A DNA stretch of 51,656 nt, from positions 1-51,656 of the forward strand of contig JAIQFX010000043.1 of the NCBI GenBank assembly GCA_020073005.1. Reading direction: 5' to 3'. This DNA is from Terriglobia bacterium (GTDB lineage: Bacteria; Acidobacteriota; Vicinamibacteria; Vicinamibacterales; CAVVIG01). Shown piece by piece: positions 21,603 to 30,187 of the stretch (within the stretch, counting starts at the first letter, position 1; the number at the start of each line of letters is the position of its first letter). A program made the position numbers and the translations under genes. The notes beneath the pieces were generated by a model. The model did no database searches, was not told where the DNA came from, and was given only the letters and a program-made list of their open reading frames with translations.

Positions 21603-22195
21603 CGCGCACGATGCTGGCCGTCGCGATGACCCTGGCGCTCGCCGATTGCGCCGCCGGCCAGGCGCTGGCCGACGCAGCCAAGCGAGCAGAAGAGCAGCGA
21701 AAAGGGAACACGACCCCGTCCATCACGCTGCGCCCGCCGACCGAACCGGAAGATGAAAGCCAGCCGCCTCGCCTGACGGCGAAGCTCGTGTCCCATTACG
21801 CCGAGGCTCGCATGGCGCTGCGCGATCGCCGCGCGGCCGATCCCAAGATGCAGCTGCGGCTGCTCGCCGCGACCCGGAACATCCAGGCGTACATCGATCT
21901 GGCGGACATCCTCGCCTCGGAGCCGACCATCGTCAACCTCTTCGACTACTACGAGCTCACGCCGCGCACGTACGTCAGGACGGAGATCATGCTGCTCATC
22001 GCGCAGTCGCGGCACGCGCTGCGGTTCGAGAAGTGGCCCGGGGACCCGCCGTCTGAGCGTGTCCGCGAGAACGTGGCGTTCTACGAGCGCAGCAAGTCGT
22101 CGGTGGATGCGGCGCTGAACGACTGCTTTCAGCATGAGGTGGGCCTCAAGATCTGGGGCTGGGCGCCGCCACCGCTGCCGAAGGTCGCGCCATGA
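21599..22195 (+). CDS. Secreted protein of unknown function, paralogue 2 of 3
   Basis: The 198-residue protein begins MTRTMLAVAMTLALADCAAG, a signal peptide; the Cys could also be a lipidation site, though the context is not a standard lipobox. It is followed by QALADAAKRAEEQRKG (21-36), a Pro-rich linker and helices. The second shared block (108-130) reads EPTIVNLF-DYYELTPRTYV ending in TEI. It aligns without gaps to the same block in its neighbours. Overlaps of four bases on both sides indicate translational coupling. The function is unknown. Confidence 0.75.
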   Translation: MTRTMLAVAMTLALADCAAGQALADAAKRAEEQRKGNTTPSITLRPPTEPEDESQPPRLTAKLVSHYAEARMALRDRRAADPKMQLRLLAATRNIQAYIDLADILASEPTIVNLFDYYELTPRTYVRTEIMLLIAQSRHALRFEKWPGDPPSERVRENVAFYERSKSSVDAALNDCFQHEVGLKIWGWAPPPLPKVAP

Positions 22196-22755
22196 AGGCG
22201 AGTCTCGCGCGCATGTGTGTCGTCGCGGCGGTGCTGGCGATCGCGACAGCCGCGGCCGGCGCGCAGACGCTGGCCGAGGCCGCCAGGCGCGCCGAAGAGC
22301 AGCGCAAAGCCGTCGAAGGCAAGCAGAAGTTCTTGATCACGGTCAAGGACAACACGTTTCACGAGGTGCCGCTGACCGGAGGGCTCGTCGATCGCTACTC
22401 GAAGGCCCGCAGCGGCCTCGCCGCCTTGTGGAAGAAGGATCGTCCGCTCTACGAGCGCGTACGGGATGGCGCCCGGGTGGTCGAGGACTTCCGCGACATC
22501 AAGAACGTTCTCCAGAGCGAGCCGATCGTCGTCGATCTGCTGAAGTTCTACGAGTTCACGCCCGAAGCCTTCGTCGAGACAGAGCTGACCCTCAGGATCG
22601 CGGACCTGCGCGCGAGCAGCGGCTACAGTGGAGGGTACAACGGCACGGTCGAGCGCGAGAACGCGGCCTACGTGCGTGCGAACTCCACGCGTCTTGGCGC
22701 CATTCGCCAGAGCTGGTATCTGCAGGAAGCCGGTCTCTCGATCTTCCCCGAATGA
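22192..22755 (+). CDS. Secreted protein of unknown function, paralogue 3 of 3
   Basis: A 187-residue protein. The signal peptide VVAAVLAIATAAAGAQ is followed by TLAEAARRAEEQRKAVEG (26-43), and the conserved block (110-132) contains EPIVVDLL, FYEFTP and TEL. The C-terminal part has ENAAYVRANS, which parallels ENVAFYERSK in paralogue 2. The protein is predicted periplasmic and mainly helical. It overlaps the genes before and after by four bases (ATGA). I do not recognise the family. Post-signal motifs of this kind (ADAARRAEEQRK) are something I recall seeing in unannotated acidobacterial proteins. Confidence 0.75.
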   Translation: MKASLARMCVVAAVLAIATAAAGAQTLAEAARRAEEQRKAVEGKQKFLITVKDNTFHEVPLTGGLVDRYSKARSGLAALWKKDRPLYERVRDGARVVEDFRDIKNVLQSEPIVVDLLKFYEFTPEAFVETELTLRIADLRASSGYSGGYNGTVERENAAYVRANSTRLGAIRQSWYLQEAGLSIFPE

Positions 22756-24302
22756 GCGCCGGACCGATGCGCGTGGTGCTCATCGATCTGCCGCCGGACG
22801 TTGATGCGCCCGACTTGAACGCCGGCCGGCCGCTCGGCCCGCAGGCGCGCGTGGCCGCGCGCATCGCCGACCTGCTCCCGGGCGCCACCTTCGACGCCGA
22901 CGGACGCGGGACGTTCCGGCGCGGGAACTACGAGCTGGCGTTCGTGCTGAGCGGAGACGAGCCGTTCGCCGTCGACGTCGAGATCGATCGGCCGGAGAGC
23001 ATCACCGCTCTTCAGCGCGTTGTCGAGAAAACAGGCTGGCGCGTGATCGATCCCGACGCGCCGGGCTTCGTTGATCTCGAGGCCAGCCGCCAGGCGGGCG
23101 CCATCGTTCTCGTCGGGCGGCCAGTTGCTCCAGAAGCGATCGCGGGCGACGCCGTCGCGCGCAGGCGGCCCCTGGTCACTGTGGCCGGCGCCGCCGTCGT
23201 GCTCGCCGCCATGTGGGCGGCGTGGCAATGGACCCAGGCGCGTCCGCCGATTCGCACGCCGGAAAGCATCGCCGGCACGCAGGAAGCGTCGGCGAAAGCC
23301 TTCGCGTGGTTCGCCAAACAGATGGCGATGCGAAACGCGCGGATGAAGGTGCTCGCGCCAGCCTTTCGCGACAACCCGATCGTGGCGCAGTTGTTCGATT
23401 TCGCGATCGCCCAGAACGGGTACTGGAACGGGCTGGGCCGCGGCCACTTTGGATCGCCCGAGCGGCTGAGCGACGCGGATCTCTGGCGGCGCTTCGACCG
23501 TGATCCGCTGCTGCCGCCGACGTTCGCCCAGGCGGAGCGGACGGGCTACGTGTTCGAGTACACGGGCAGCGGGAATTGCATCGAGGACGCGCCGGGCGTG
23601 CAGGAGTGCGACACATTCGTCTACAGCGCGCGGCCGCTGCGGCCGGGGAAGGACATCGCCGTCACCTTCGTGCTGATGAGCGAGGACGAAAAGATCCACA
23701 TCCGCAACGACGGACAGATTCCGACGAAAGACGACCCGAACGTGGACAACATGTCGCCATCCACGGCCGAAGAGTACGCGGCGGCGTCCGCGGCGTCCGC
23801 CCGAGAACCGTCCGAGGGACTGTTCGCCGCGATCGGCAAGAGTGTGACCGGCCTCTTCGAGCGATTTGCCGCCCCGAAGCCGACCGCTGCGGCGATCGCG
23901 GCCGCGGAGACGAGCGTGCTGCGCGACCTGCGCGCCGTCGCGCAGGCGGAGTACGCGATGGGGGCGTTGACGTCCGGCACGCCGCGGTATCTGGCGCCCG
24001 AGCAGCTGACGGACACGGCGCTGTGGGCGCAGGCGAAGATGCCGCCGTTGCTGGCCGGGTTCTTCGCGCAGCCGCATCGTCAGGGGTACGAGTTCGAGTT
24101 CATCGGCGATGGCGAGACGGGGATCGACGGCCGGTTCGAGTTCCTCAAGCCGATGTGGGCGTCATTCGTCTACGTGGCGCGGCCGATGGACCCGGGCCCC
24201 GCTGGCCGCCGCACGTTCGCGCTCTATCCCGACGGGCAGGTGTTCGCGACGGACGAGCACCGCACGCCGACGCGCAGCGACGTCCCTCTCGGCGACAAGT
24301 GA
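22752..24302 (+). CDS. Membrane-anchored protein with two copies of a pilin-tail-like domain
   Basis: This 516-residue protein is of unknown function. Residues 1-130 form a predicted cytoplasmic domain (RVAARIADLLPGATFDADG and ALQRVVEKTGWRVIDPDAPG). One membrane helix follows (about 140-160, PLVTVAGAAVVLAAMWAAWQ). Two related extracytoplasmic units come next: A at 239-325 (LSDADLWRRF, TGYVFEYTG, YSARPLRPG, IRNDGQIPT) and B at 419-507 (LTDTALWAQ, QGYEFEFIG, YVARPMDPG, YPDGQVFAT). Unit A has two Cys that may pair (Cys276, Cys286). The units resemble the soluble tails of pseudopilin-like proteins common in Acidobacteriota (inference). The start overlaps the stop of paralogue 3, so the four genes form one coupled cassette. 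Confidence 0.75.
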   Translation: MSAGPMRVVLIDLPPDVDAPDLNAGRPLGPQARVAARIADLLPGATFDADGRGTFRRGNYELAFVLSGDEPFAVDVEIDRPESITALQRVVEKTGWRVIDPDAPGFVDLEASRQAGAIVLVGRPVAPEAIAGDAVARRRPLVTVAGAAVVLAAMWAAWQWTQARPPIRTPESIAGTQEASAKAFAWFAKQMAMRNARMKVLAPAFRDNPIVAQLFDFAIAQNGYWNGLGRGHFGSPERLSDADLWRRFDRDPLLPPTFAQAERTGYVFEYTGSGNCIEDAPGVQECDTFVYSARPLRPGKDIAVTFVLMSEDEKIHIRNDGQIPTKDDPNVDNMSPSTAEEYAAASAASAREPSEGLFAAIGKSVTGLFERFAAPKPTAAAIAAAETSVLRDLRAVAQAEYAMGALTSGTPRYLAPEQLTDTALWAQAKMPPLLAGFFAQPHRQGYEFEFIGDGETGIDGRFEFLKPMWASFVYVARPMDPGPAGRRTFALYPDGQVFATDEHRTPTRSDVPLGDK

Positions 24303-24329
24303 ACGGACCACCGACGCGCGCAGCGACGC

Positions 24330-25274
24330 TCACGCGCGCGCGAAATCGACCGCCGTCGTATTTGCTCCGCTGACGACGACTCCCACTCGCTCGCCCTCGG
24401 CGGGTTGATACGCGCCTGACAGCAGCGCCGCGAACGCCGCCGAGCCGCCCGGCTCCGCCACCAGGCGCAATCCCTCCCACAACGTGCGCTGCGCGTTCAG
24501 AATGGCCTCGTCGCTGACGAGGACGACGCGCGCGACGTGCGCGCGCGCGATCGGGAACATCAGCTCGCCGACGCGCTTCGGCGCGAGCGAATCGGCCGCG
24601 ACGCTGCCGGTTGGCGCGTCGACGGGATGGCTCGCCCTGAGTGCGTCATGCAATGTCGGTGCGCCCTCGGGCTCGACCGCGATGACGCGCGTCCGCGATC
24701 CGTACCACGCCGCGATCCCGCCGATCAGTCCGCCGCCGCCGACGGCCACCAGAACCGTGTCGAGTCCCGGCGCCTGCAGCGACAACTCGAGGCCGAGCGT
24801 GCCTTGTCCGGCGATCGTCTCGACCTGATCGAACGCGTGGACCGGCATCGCGCCGGACGATTGGCTCCACTCGATGCTCGCGGCGAGCGCATCCGCGTAG
24901 CGTTCTCCGACGACCGTCAACTCCGCGCCGTACGAACGTATGCGATCGATCTTCGCGGGCGAGGAGACGGTCGGCACGAAGATGCGCGCGGGCATTCCGA
25001 GCCGCATCGCCGCGTACGCGACCGCCGCGCCATGATTGCCGCCCGACGCCGCCACGACACCCGCGGCCGGCGGATGTCGCGTCAGCAGATTCGCGAACGC
25101 GCCGCGCGTTTTGAACGAGCCGGCGTGCTGCAACTGCTCGAGCTTCAGCGTCAACGGGAACGGCGCCAGCCCGAACTCCGCCCCGCTGACGCGCGCGATC
25201 GGCGTCATGCGGATGTAAGGCGCGATGATGCTGTGCACGCGCTCGATGTCGGCTCGACTGACGGCGAGAGACAT
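24330..25274 (-). CDS. PLP-dependent serine/threonine dehydratase-type enzyme
   Basis: The 314-residue fold-type II PLP enzyme has LKLEQLQHAGSFKTRGAFAN with the Schiff-base Lys55, SGGNHGAAVAYAA as the carboxylate-binding loop, and VAVGGGGLIGGIAAW as the phosphate-binding Gly loop. These fit threonine dehydratase or serine racemase relatives, which deaminate Ser/Thr to 2-oxo acids. There is no C-terminal regulatory ACT domain, so it is the short catabolic-type form. Start ATG 25274 (MSLAVSRADIERV) is taken. An in-frame TTG at 25295 is an alternative. It is convergent with the preceding cassette and divergent from the MBL gene. Confidence 0.88.
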   Translation of the reverse strand: MSLAVSRADIERVHSIIAPYIRMTPIARVSGAEFGLAPFPLTLKLEQLQHAGSFKTRGAFANLLTRHPPAAGVVAASGGNHGAAVAYAAMRLGMPARIFVPTVSSPAKIDRIRSYGAELTVVGERYADALAASIEWSQSSGAMPVHAFDQVETIAGQGTLGLELSLQAPGLDTVLVAVGGGGLIGGIAAWYGSRTRVIAVEPEGAPTLHDALRASHPVDAPTGSVAADSLAPKRVGELMFPIARAHVARVVLVSDEAILNAQRTLWEGLRLVAEPGGSAAFAALLSGAYQPAEGERVGVVVSGANTTAVDFARA

Positions 25275-25303
25275 GGAGAGATTGTTGATCAATACTGTCC
25301 CGT

Positions 25304-26251
25304 ATGACGCGCACCCGCCTCGCCCTGATCCTCGCCGGCCTCGTCGTCTGCACGATCGCGTTCCGCGCGCAGACACCGGCGCCGCCGGCCGCGCACGCGT
25401 TCACGCAGATTGCGCCCGGCGTCTACAGCGCCGTCGGCTCCGGCACGTCGAACGCAGGATCCAACTCGGCGGTCATCGTCACTCAGGACGACGTGGTCGT
25501 CGTCGACTCCCACATGACGCCCGAATCGGGACGCGTGCTGCTGCAGGAAATCAAGACGCTCACGGACAAGCCCGTACGCCTGTTGATCGATACGCACTTT
25601 CATTACGACCACACGGACGGGAACCAGGTCTTCGCGCCGATTGCCGACATCATCGGCCACGAGTACACGCGGTCGCGCCTGGCCGCGCCTGGGTACATGC
25701 AGCGCGGGATGCTCGGCGACCTGCTGCGGCGTGAGACGCCGCTGAGTGAGAGCTTGAAGGGGCTGAAGCCCACGCCGCCGAACATCACGCTCGACGATCG
25801 CATGACGCTCTTTCGCGGCGACCGCGAGATCCGCCTGCTGTATCTCGGCCGCGGCCACACGGGCGGCGACGTCGTCGTCTATCTGCCGAAGGAACGCGTG
25901 CTGTGCAGTGGCGATCTCCTCGTGAACGGCATCGCCAACCTCGTCGATGGCTTCGTCAACGAATGGCCTGATGCACTCGAGAAGCTGAAGCCGATCGATT
26001 TCGTCGACGTCATCCCGGGACACGGCGAGCCGTTCAAGGGCAAGGAGCGCATCGACTGGTTCCAGGCCTACCTGCGGGATCTGTGGACGCAGGCGACGGC
26101 GCTGCACGATCAGAAGGTGGCCGCCGCCGACGCGGCCAAGCGCATCGACATGACCGCGCACAAGGCGCACTACCCGGCGATCAACGGTCCTGGCGTGAAT
26201 CCGGTAGCGGTTTCCCGGATCTACGAGGTCATCGAGAAGCGCGCGGAGTAG
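25304..26251 (+). CDS. Secreted MBL-fold metallo-hydrolase
   Basis: A 315-residue protein with a signal peptide (ALILAGLVVCTIAFRAQ) and a metallo-beta-lactamase fold. Metal ligands are in DTHFHYDHTDGNQ (HxHxDH), LGRGHTGGDVVVYL (His), SGDLLVN (Asp) and VIPGHGEPFKG (His), so the two-zinc site is complete. It hydrolyses an unknown substrate in the periplasm. The family includes lactonases, glyoxalase II-like enzymes and subclass B-like enzymes, and sequence alone does not decide between them. The HFHYDHTDGN pattern is typical of the environmental cyclase/hydrolase group. Confidence 0.88.
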   Translation: MTRTRLALILAGLVVCTIAFRAQTPAPPAAHAFTQIAPGVYSAVGSGTSNAGSNSAVIVTQDDVVVVDSHMTPESGRVLLQEIKTLTDKPVRLLIDTHFHYDHTDGNQVFAPIADIIGHEYTRSRLAAPGYMQRGMLGDLLRRETPLSESLKGLKPTPPNITLDDRMTLFRGDREIRLLYLGRGHTGGDVVVYLPKERVLCSGDLLVNGIANLVDGFVNEWPDALEKLKPIDFVDVIPGHGEPFKGKERIDWFQAYLRDLWTQATALHDQKVAAADAAKRIDMTAHKAHYPAINGPGVNPVAVSRIYEVIEKRAE

Positions 26252-26254
26252 AAA

Positions 26255-26317
26255 GTCCGGCTAAAGCCGGACACCACGATTAGCAGGGTCCTTGCATGAT
26301 TAGCAGGGTCCTTGCAT
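26255..26317. repeat. Hairpin followed by a 20-nt tandem duplication
   Basis: GTCCGGCT (26255-26262) and AGCCGGAC (26265-26272) form a perfect 8-bp stem with an AA loop, beginning four bases after the MBL-hydrolase stop. Next, GATTAGCAGGGTCCTTGCAT occurs twice in perfect tandem (26278-26297 and 26298-26317). The hairpin has the same compact style as the GTAGCGC elements. The duplication is recent-looking because it has no differences. Confidence 0.85.
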
Positions 26318-26328
26318 GGAGGTTGGGT

Positions 26329-26892
26329 ATGGCCACCACTGCCGCTCCGACCACGACGAATACCGGCTTCGCCATGCGGCTGCTCGGCGCGGCTGCGCTC
26401 GACCCCACGACCTACGAGGAAATCGAGGCTGACCGCGGCGCGACGGGCCAGGCGCTTCTGGTCGTCGTGCTGTCGAGCCTCGCCGCCGGCATCGGCGCGC
26501 GCGGGCTCGGCAGCGGCTCGCTGACCAGCGTCGTGTTCCTCAGCGGCATCGCGCTGATCTCGTGGGCCGCGTGGGCGCTCGTCACCTTCGAGATCGGCGC
26601 GCGCATCATGCCGACGCCGGAGACGCGCGTGGACATCGGTGAGCTGCTGCGGACCATCGGCTTCGCAGCCACGCCGGGCATGCTCCAGATCTTTGGAGTC
26701 GTCCCGGGCGCCGCCGTGCCCGCGTTCGTGATCACGTGGATCTGGATGCTGGCCGCGATGGTGGTCGCGGTTCGCCAGGCGCTTGACTTCACCAGCACGG
26801 CCCGCGCCATCGGCGTCTGCGTCCTGGGCTGGGTTCTCGCCCTCGGCATCGCCATCACACTCGGCTTGTTCTTCGGGCCGACGGTGTCGTAA
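26329..26892 (+). CDS. Yip1-family multi-pass membrane protein
   Basis: A 187-residue protein with about five hydrophobic helices (ALLVVVLSSLAAGIGARGLG, SVVFLSGIALISWAAWALVT, AVPAFVITWIWMLAAMVVAV, IGVCVLGWVLALGIAITLGL). The polar N-terminus DPTTYEEIEADRGATGQALL matches a group of small bacterial proteins assigned to the Yip1 domain. The function is unknown. ATG 26329 has GGAGG six bases upstream and is chosen over the in-frame ATG 26296, which lies in the tandem duplication. Confidence 0.75.
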   Translation: MATTAAPTTTNTGFAMRLLGAAALDPTTYEEIEADRGATGQALLVVVLSSLAAGIGARGLGSGSLTSVVFLSGIALISWAAWALVTFEIGARIMPTPETRVDIGELLRTIGFAATPGMLQIFGVVPGAAVPAFVITWIWMLAAMVVAVRQALDFTSTARAIGVCVLGWVLALGIAITLGLFFGPTVS

Positions 26893-26990
26893 CCTTGATC
26901 TAGTGCCAGCCTGGTATCTGCGCTCGCGTGGCCGTGAGCGCTAACACACTTTTGTCACAGGACCGGCGTCTAAGTTGACACTGCCGTTTC

Positions 26991-29900
26991 ATGCACAGAG
27001 ATAGACGTTTGCCCCGGTTCCACCGGTCTGCCGCCGCCGTCCTTCTGGCGTCCGCACTCGCCCTGACCGCCCATCGTATCGACGTCGCCGCGCAGAGCAA
27101 CGCGGGGAAGCTGGCGACGGTGCTGGCCGATCTAGTGCAGGCGCTGCCGCAGGCGGCCGCCGCGCCCGGCCCCGCTCTCAGTGGTACTGGTTCCGGAGCG
27201 CCCGCGCCGCAATCAGCGCTGTCGTACGACGCGTTTCCGCCGTCGGTGCAGGACGCCATCAAGGGACGCTGGCTGCGCATCGATCAGAACAACGCCGCGC
27301 AGCTCTACGTGCTGGTCAACGAGGTCACCGACAGCGTCGTCAGTCAGCTGACGGCCGCCGGCGCGACGATCGAGATTCGCGACGCCGCGCGCCGCCGCGT
27401 GCAGGCGCGCATTCCGCTCGACCGCATCCAGGCCGTCGCGGCGCTCTCGAGCGTCGACGAGATCCGCCTGCCGACGTACGCGCGCCGCCGCGCCGGGACC
27501 GCGGTGAGCGAAGGCGACTCCATTCTTCACACCGACGCCGTGCGTAATCAGTGGTTCCTCGACGGCGCGGGCGTGCGCGTCGGCGTCATCTCGGACGGTC
27601 TCAAGGGCGTGTTCGACACGAACTGCACCACGTGCGGCGGCGTGGCCAACGGCCCGATCGCGTCGGGCGACTTGCCGTCGTCGCAGGGGACGCGCACGGC
27701 GAGCGGCGTGCTGACCTCCTCGATCGGCGGCATCGTCGCGCGATCGTTTCAGGCGAACGGCGATCTCGAAGGGCTGCCGCCCGCGACGCCCGCCTGCGGG
27801 TTCGCCGGCGCCGGCGGGGAAGGGACGGCGCTGCTCGAGATCGTGCACGACCTCGCGCCGTCGGCGAAGCTGTCGTTCGCGAACTTCGACACCGATCTCG
27901 CGTTCACGCAGGCCGTGAATTTCCTGGCGGCGTCGAACGACGTCGTGCTCGACGACATCGGCTTCTACGGCGTGCCGTTCGACGGCACGAGCCTCGTCTC
28001 GACCAACACCGCCGCGGCGCTGAACAATCCGGCCTACCCGATTCGCGCGTACTTCACGGCGGCCGGTAACGACGCCGACGAGCACTACTACGGCGCGTAC
28101 ACGAACTCAGGGGTCGACGGCTCGACGGTGAGCGGCATCACGAACTCCGGCAAGCTGCACCTGTTCCAGCGCACGTCCGACACGACCGACGCGCTCGGGC
28201 TCGGCGCGCAGCCGTACAACGTCATCGCGCTGCCGGCGAACGGCGAAGCGGCGATCTTCCTGAGCTGGGACGACACGTTCGGCGCGTCCGCCAACAACTA
28301 CGATCTGTATCTCGTCCAGCAGAGCACGGGACGCGTGGTGGCGAGCAGCACGACCGTGCAGAGCGGCCGTCAGGATCCCACCGAGTTCATCGACTACGTC
28401 AACCGCGGCAGCCAGGATTTCTTCCGCATCGTCGTGCAGAACGTCCGTGACTCTGCGCAGCCGAGGCACCTGAACCTGTTTTCGTTCCAGCCGGAGTGCG
28501 CGTCCGGCGGTCCGCTGCTGCTCACGGCCGGCCGGCACGAGCGCGTCAACTACAACACGGCGACGCGCAGCATCTCGGCGCAGAGCGACGCGGGCGGCTC
28601 GCCGGTCAGCGTCGTCGCGGTCGGCGCCATCTGCTCGGCGACGGCCGCCGCGGCCGGGCGCTTCGGCGACACGACGCCGAACGAATCGTGCCTGGACGTG
28701 TCGAACTCGACGGCCGAGTTCTACAGCAGCCGCGGGCCGACGCTCGACGGCCGCGTGAAGCCGGACGTCGCCGGCATCGACGGGGTGACGATCACCGGAG
28801 CGGGCAGTTTCAGCAATCCGTTCTTCGGGACGTCGGCCGCGGCGCCGCATCTGGGCGCGATCGCGGCGGTCGTGCTGCAGGGCGCGCCGTGCCTCCTCAG
28901 CCGATCGACGACGACGATTGACGCCGCGTCGGCGCGCAGCACGCTCCGGAATCTGCTGGTCAAGACCGCGGATCGCCTGGGCGATCCGGATCCCAACAAT
29001 CTCTTCGGCTCGGGCCGCGTGAACGCGGTCAACGCCGTGCAGGCGACGCTGCCGACCTGGAACGGCAAGGCGACGATCAACGTGGACGGCAACGTCGCGG
29101 GCGGCGCCAGCCTGACGCCCGCGCAGCTTGGATTCGCCGATCCCACCAACTGCGGGCTGGTGTCGCTGAACTGGACCGGAGGCTGCGGCACGTCGCCGGG
29201 CGCCACGATGACGTGTCCCTTCGGCGGGAGCGCCGTCACGGTGTCGGCCAGCAACAACGGGTACGGCTTCTCCGACGCGCACGACATCAACGTGGTCGTG
29301 TCGAACTTCGCCGCGGCCGTCTCGCCGGCCTCGGCCACGATCGCGGCGGGCCAGTCCGCGAAGTTCACGGTCACGCTGACGCCGCAGGTCGCGCCGTTCC
29401 GCACGCCGATCACCCTGACGTGCGACAGCACCACGCTGCCGCCCAACACCGCGTGCGCCTTCAATCCGCCGACCGTGACGCTCGGCCCGGTCCCCGTGCA
29501 GTCGACGATGACGCTGACGACGACCGCGGCGTCGGGGTTGGGCGCGGTCACGCGGCCACGGAAGGCGGGCCTGGCGTGGCCGCCGATCGATTTCACGCGG
29601 ATGCGTCCGGCGCCGTCGATGGTCCTCTGGCCGTTCGCCGCGCTGCTGGTCTGGGGTGCGATGCGGCGTCCGCGTGTCACGCGGCGCGCGACGGCCGCCG
29701 CGGTCTGCGCGCTGACGCTCGCGGCCGTGCTCGGCCAGGCGATCTTCACGACCGTGCCGGCGCTGGCGGATGCCGGCATCGCGCTGTTCCCGTCGTCGCT
29801 CACGTTCGATTCGCAGATCGTCAGCACGACCGCACCGGCTCAGCTGGTCCATCTCACCAACGTCGGCGCCGACGCGCTGAGCCTCACGACCATCTCCACC

Positions 29901-30179
29901 ACCGGCGACTTCGGCCAGACCAACGACTGCGGTGCGTCGGTCGATCCCGGCAAGAGCTGCACGATTGCCGTCACGTTCGCGCCGGTCACGACGGGCTCGC
30001 GCACCGGCTCGCTGACGATTGCCGACAGCGCCGCCGGGAGCCCGCACACGATCAATCTGGCCGGAACGGGCGGCGTGGTGCCGGCGAGCGGAACGCCGAC
30101 GGGCACCTACGCCATCGGCGTGGGCGGGACGTCAGGATCGCTGCTGAACACCGCCGTCCTGACGCTGACCGTACAATAA
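26991..30179 (+). CDS. Large subtilase (S8-like) surface protein with atypical catalytic site
   Basis: The 1,062-residue protein has a signal peptide (AAVLLASALALTAHRIDVAAQ), a pro-region, and a subtilase domain (about 190-665). The Asp is in VGVISDGLKG (Asp202), the oxyanion Asn in FTAAGND (Asn360), SSRGPTLDGRVKPDVAG precedes the Ser, and the Ser is in FFGTSAAAPHLGAIAAVV (Ser615). The usual HGT His is replaced by Glu277 in GGEGTALLEIVHDLAPSA. The order then is an Ig-like domain (VSPASATIAAGQSAKFTVTL), two hydrophobic segments (WPFAALLVWGAM and TAAAVCALTLAAVLGQAIFT), and an ASH-like 'choice-of-anchor D' domain (FPSSLTFDSQIVSTTAPAQL). It is probably exported and surface-attached. Protease activity is uncertain without the His. 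Confidence 0.85.
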   Translation: MHRDRRLPRFHRSAAAVLLASALALTAHRIDVAAQSNAGKLATVLADLVQALPQAAAAPGPALSGTGSGAPAPQSALSYDAFPPSVQDAIKGRWLRIDQNNAAQLYVLVNEVTDSVVSQLTAAGATIEIRDAARRRVQARIPLDRIQAVAALSSVDEIRLPTYARRRAGTAVSEGDSILHTDAVRNQWFLDGAGVRVGVISDGLKGVFDTNCTTCGGVANGPIASGDLPSSQGTRTASGVLTSSIGGIVARSFQANGDLEGLPPATPACGFAGAGGEGTALLEIVHDLAPSAKLSFANFDTDLAFTQAVNFLAASNDVVLDDIGFYGVPFDGTSLVSTNTAAALNNPAYPIRAYFTAAGNDADEHYYGAYTNSGVDGSTVSGITNSGKLHLFQRTSDTTDALGLGAQPYNVIALPANGEAAIFLSWDDTFGASANNYDLYLVQQSTGRVVASSTTVQSGRQDPTEFIDYVNRGSQDFFRIVVQNVRDSAQPRHLNLFSFQPECASGGPLLLTAGRHERVNYNTATRSISAQSDAGGSPVSVVAVGAICSATAAAAGRFGDTTPNESCLDVSNSTAEFYSSRGPTLDGRVKPDVAGIDGVTITGAGSFSNPFFGTSAAAPHLGAIAAVVLQGAPCLLSRSTTTIDAASARSTLRNLLVKTADRLGDPDPNNLFGSGRVNAVNAVQATLPTWNGKATINVDGNVAGGASLTPAQLGFADPTNCGLVSLNWTGGCGTSPGATMTCPFGGSAVTVSASNNGYGFSDAHDINVVVSNFAAAVSPASATIAAGQSAKFTVTLTPQVAPFRTPITLTCDSTTLPPNTACAFNPPTVTLGPVPVQSTMTLTTTAASGLGAVTRPRKAGLAWPPIDFTRMRPAPSMVLWPFAALLVWGAMRRPRVTRRATAAAVCALTLAAVLGQAIFTTVPALADAGIALFPSSLTFDSQIVSTTAPAQLVHLTNVGADALSLTTISTTGDFGQTNDCGASVDPGKSCTIAVTFAPVTTGSRTGSLTIADSAAGSPHTINLAGTGGVVPASGTPTGTYAIGVGGTSGSLLNTAVLTLTVQ

Positions 30180-30187
30180 AGACCGAG

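Noticed and set aside
21003-24302. A toxin-antitoxin, secretion or defence module
   Set aside because: No nuclease, ATPase, helicase, channel or immunity-type motif could be found in the four proteins, so naming a function would be guesswork.
28107-30047. A 646-codon open frame opposite the subtilase-like gene
   Set aside because: Arg-rich composition and no recognisable domain; the plus-strand gene explains the region.
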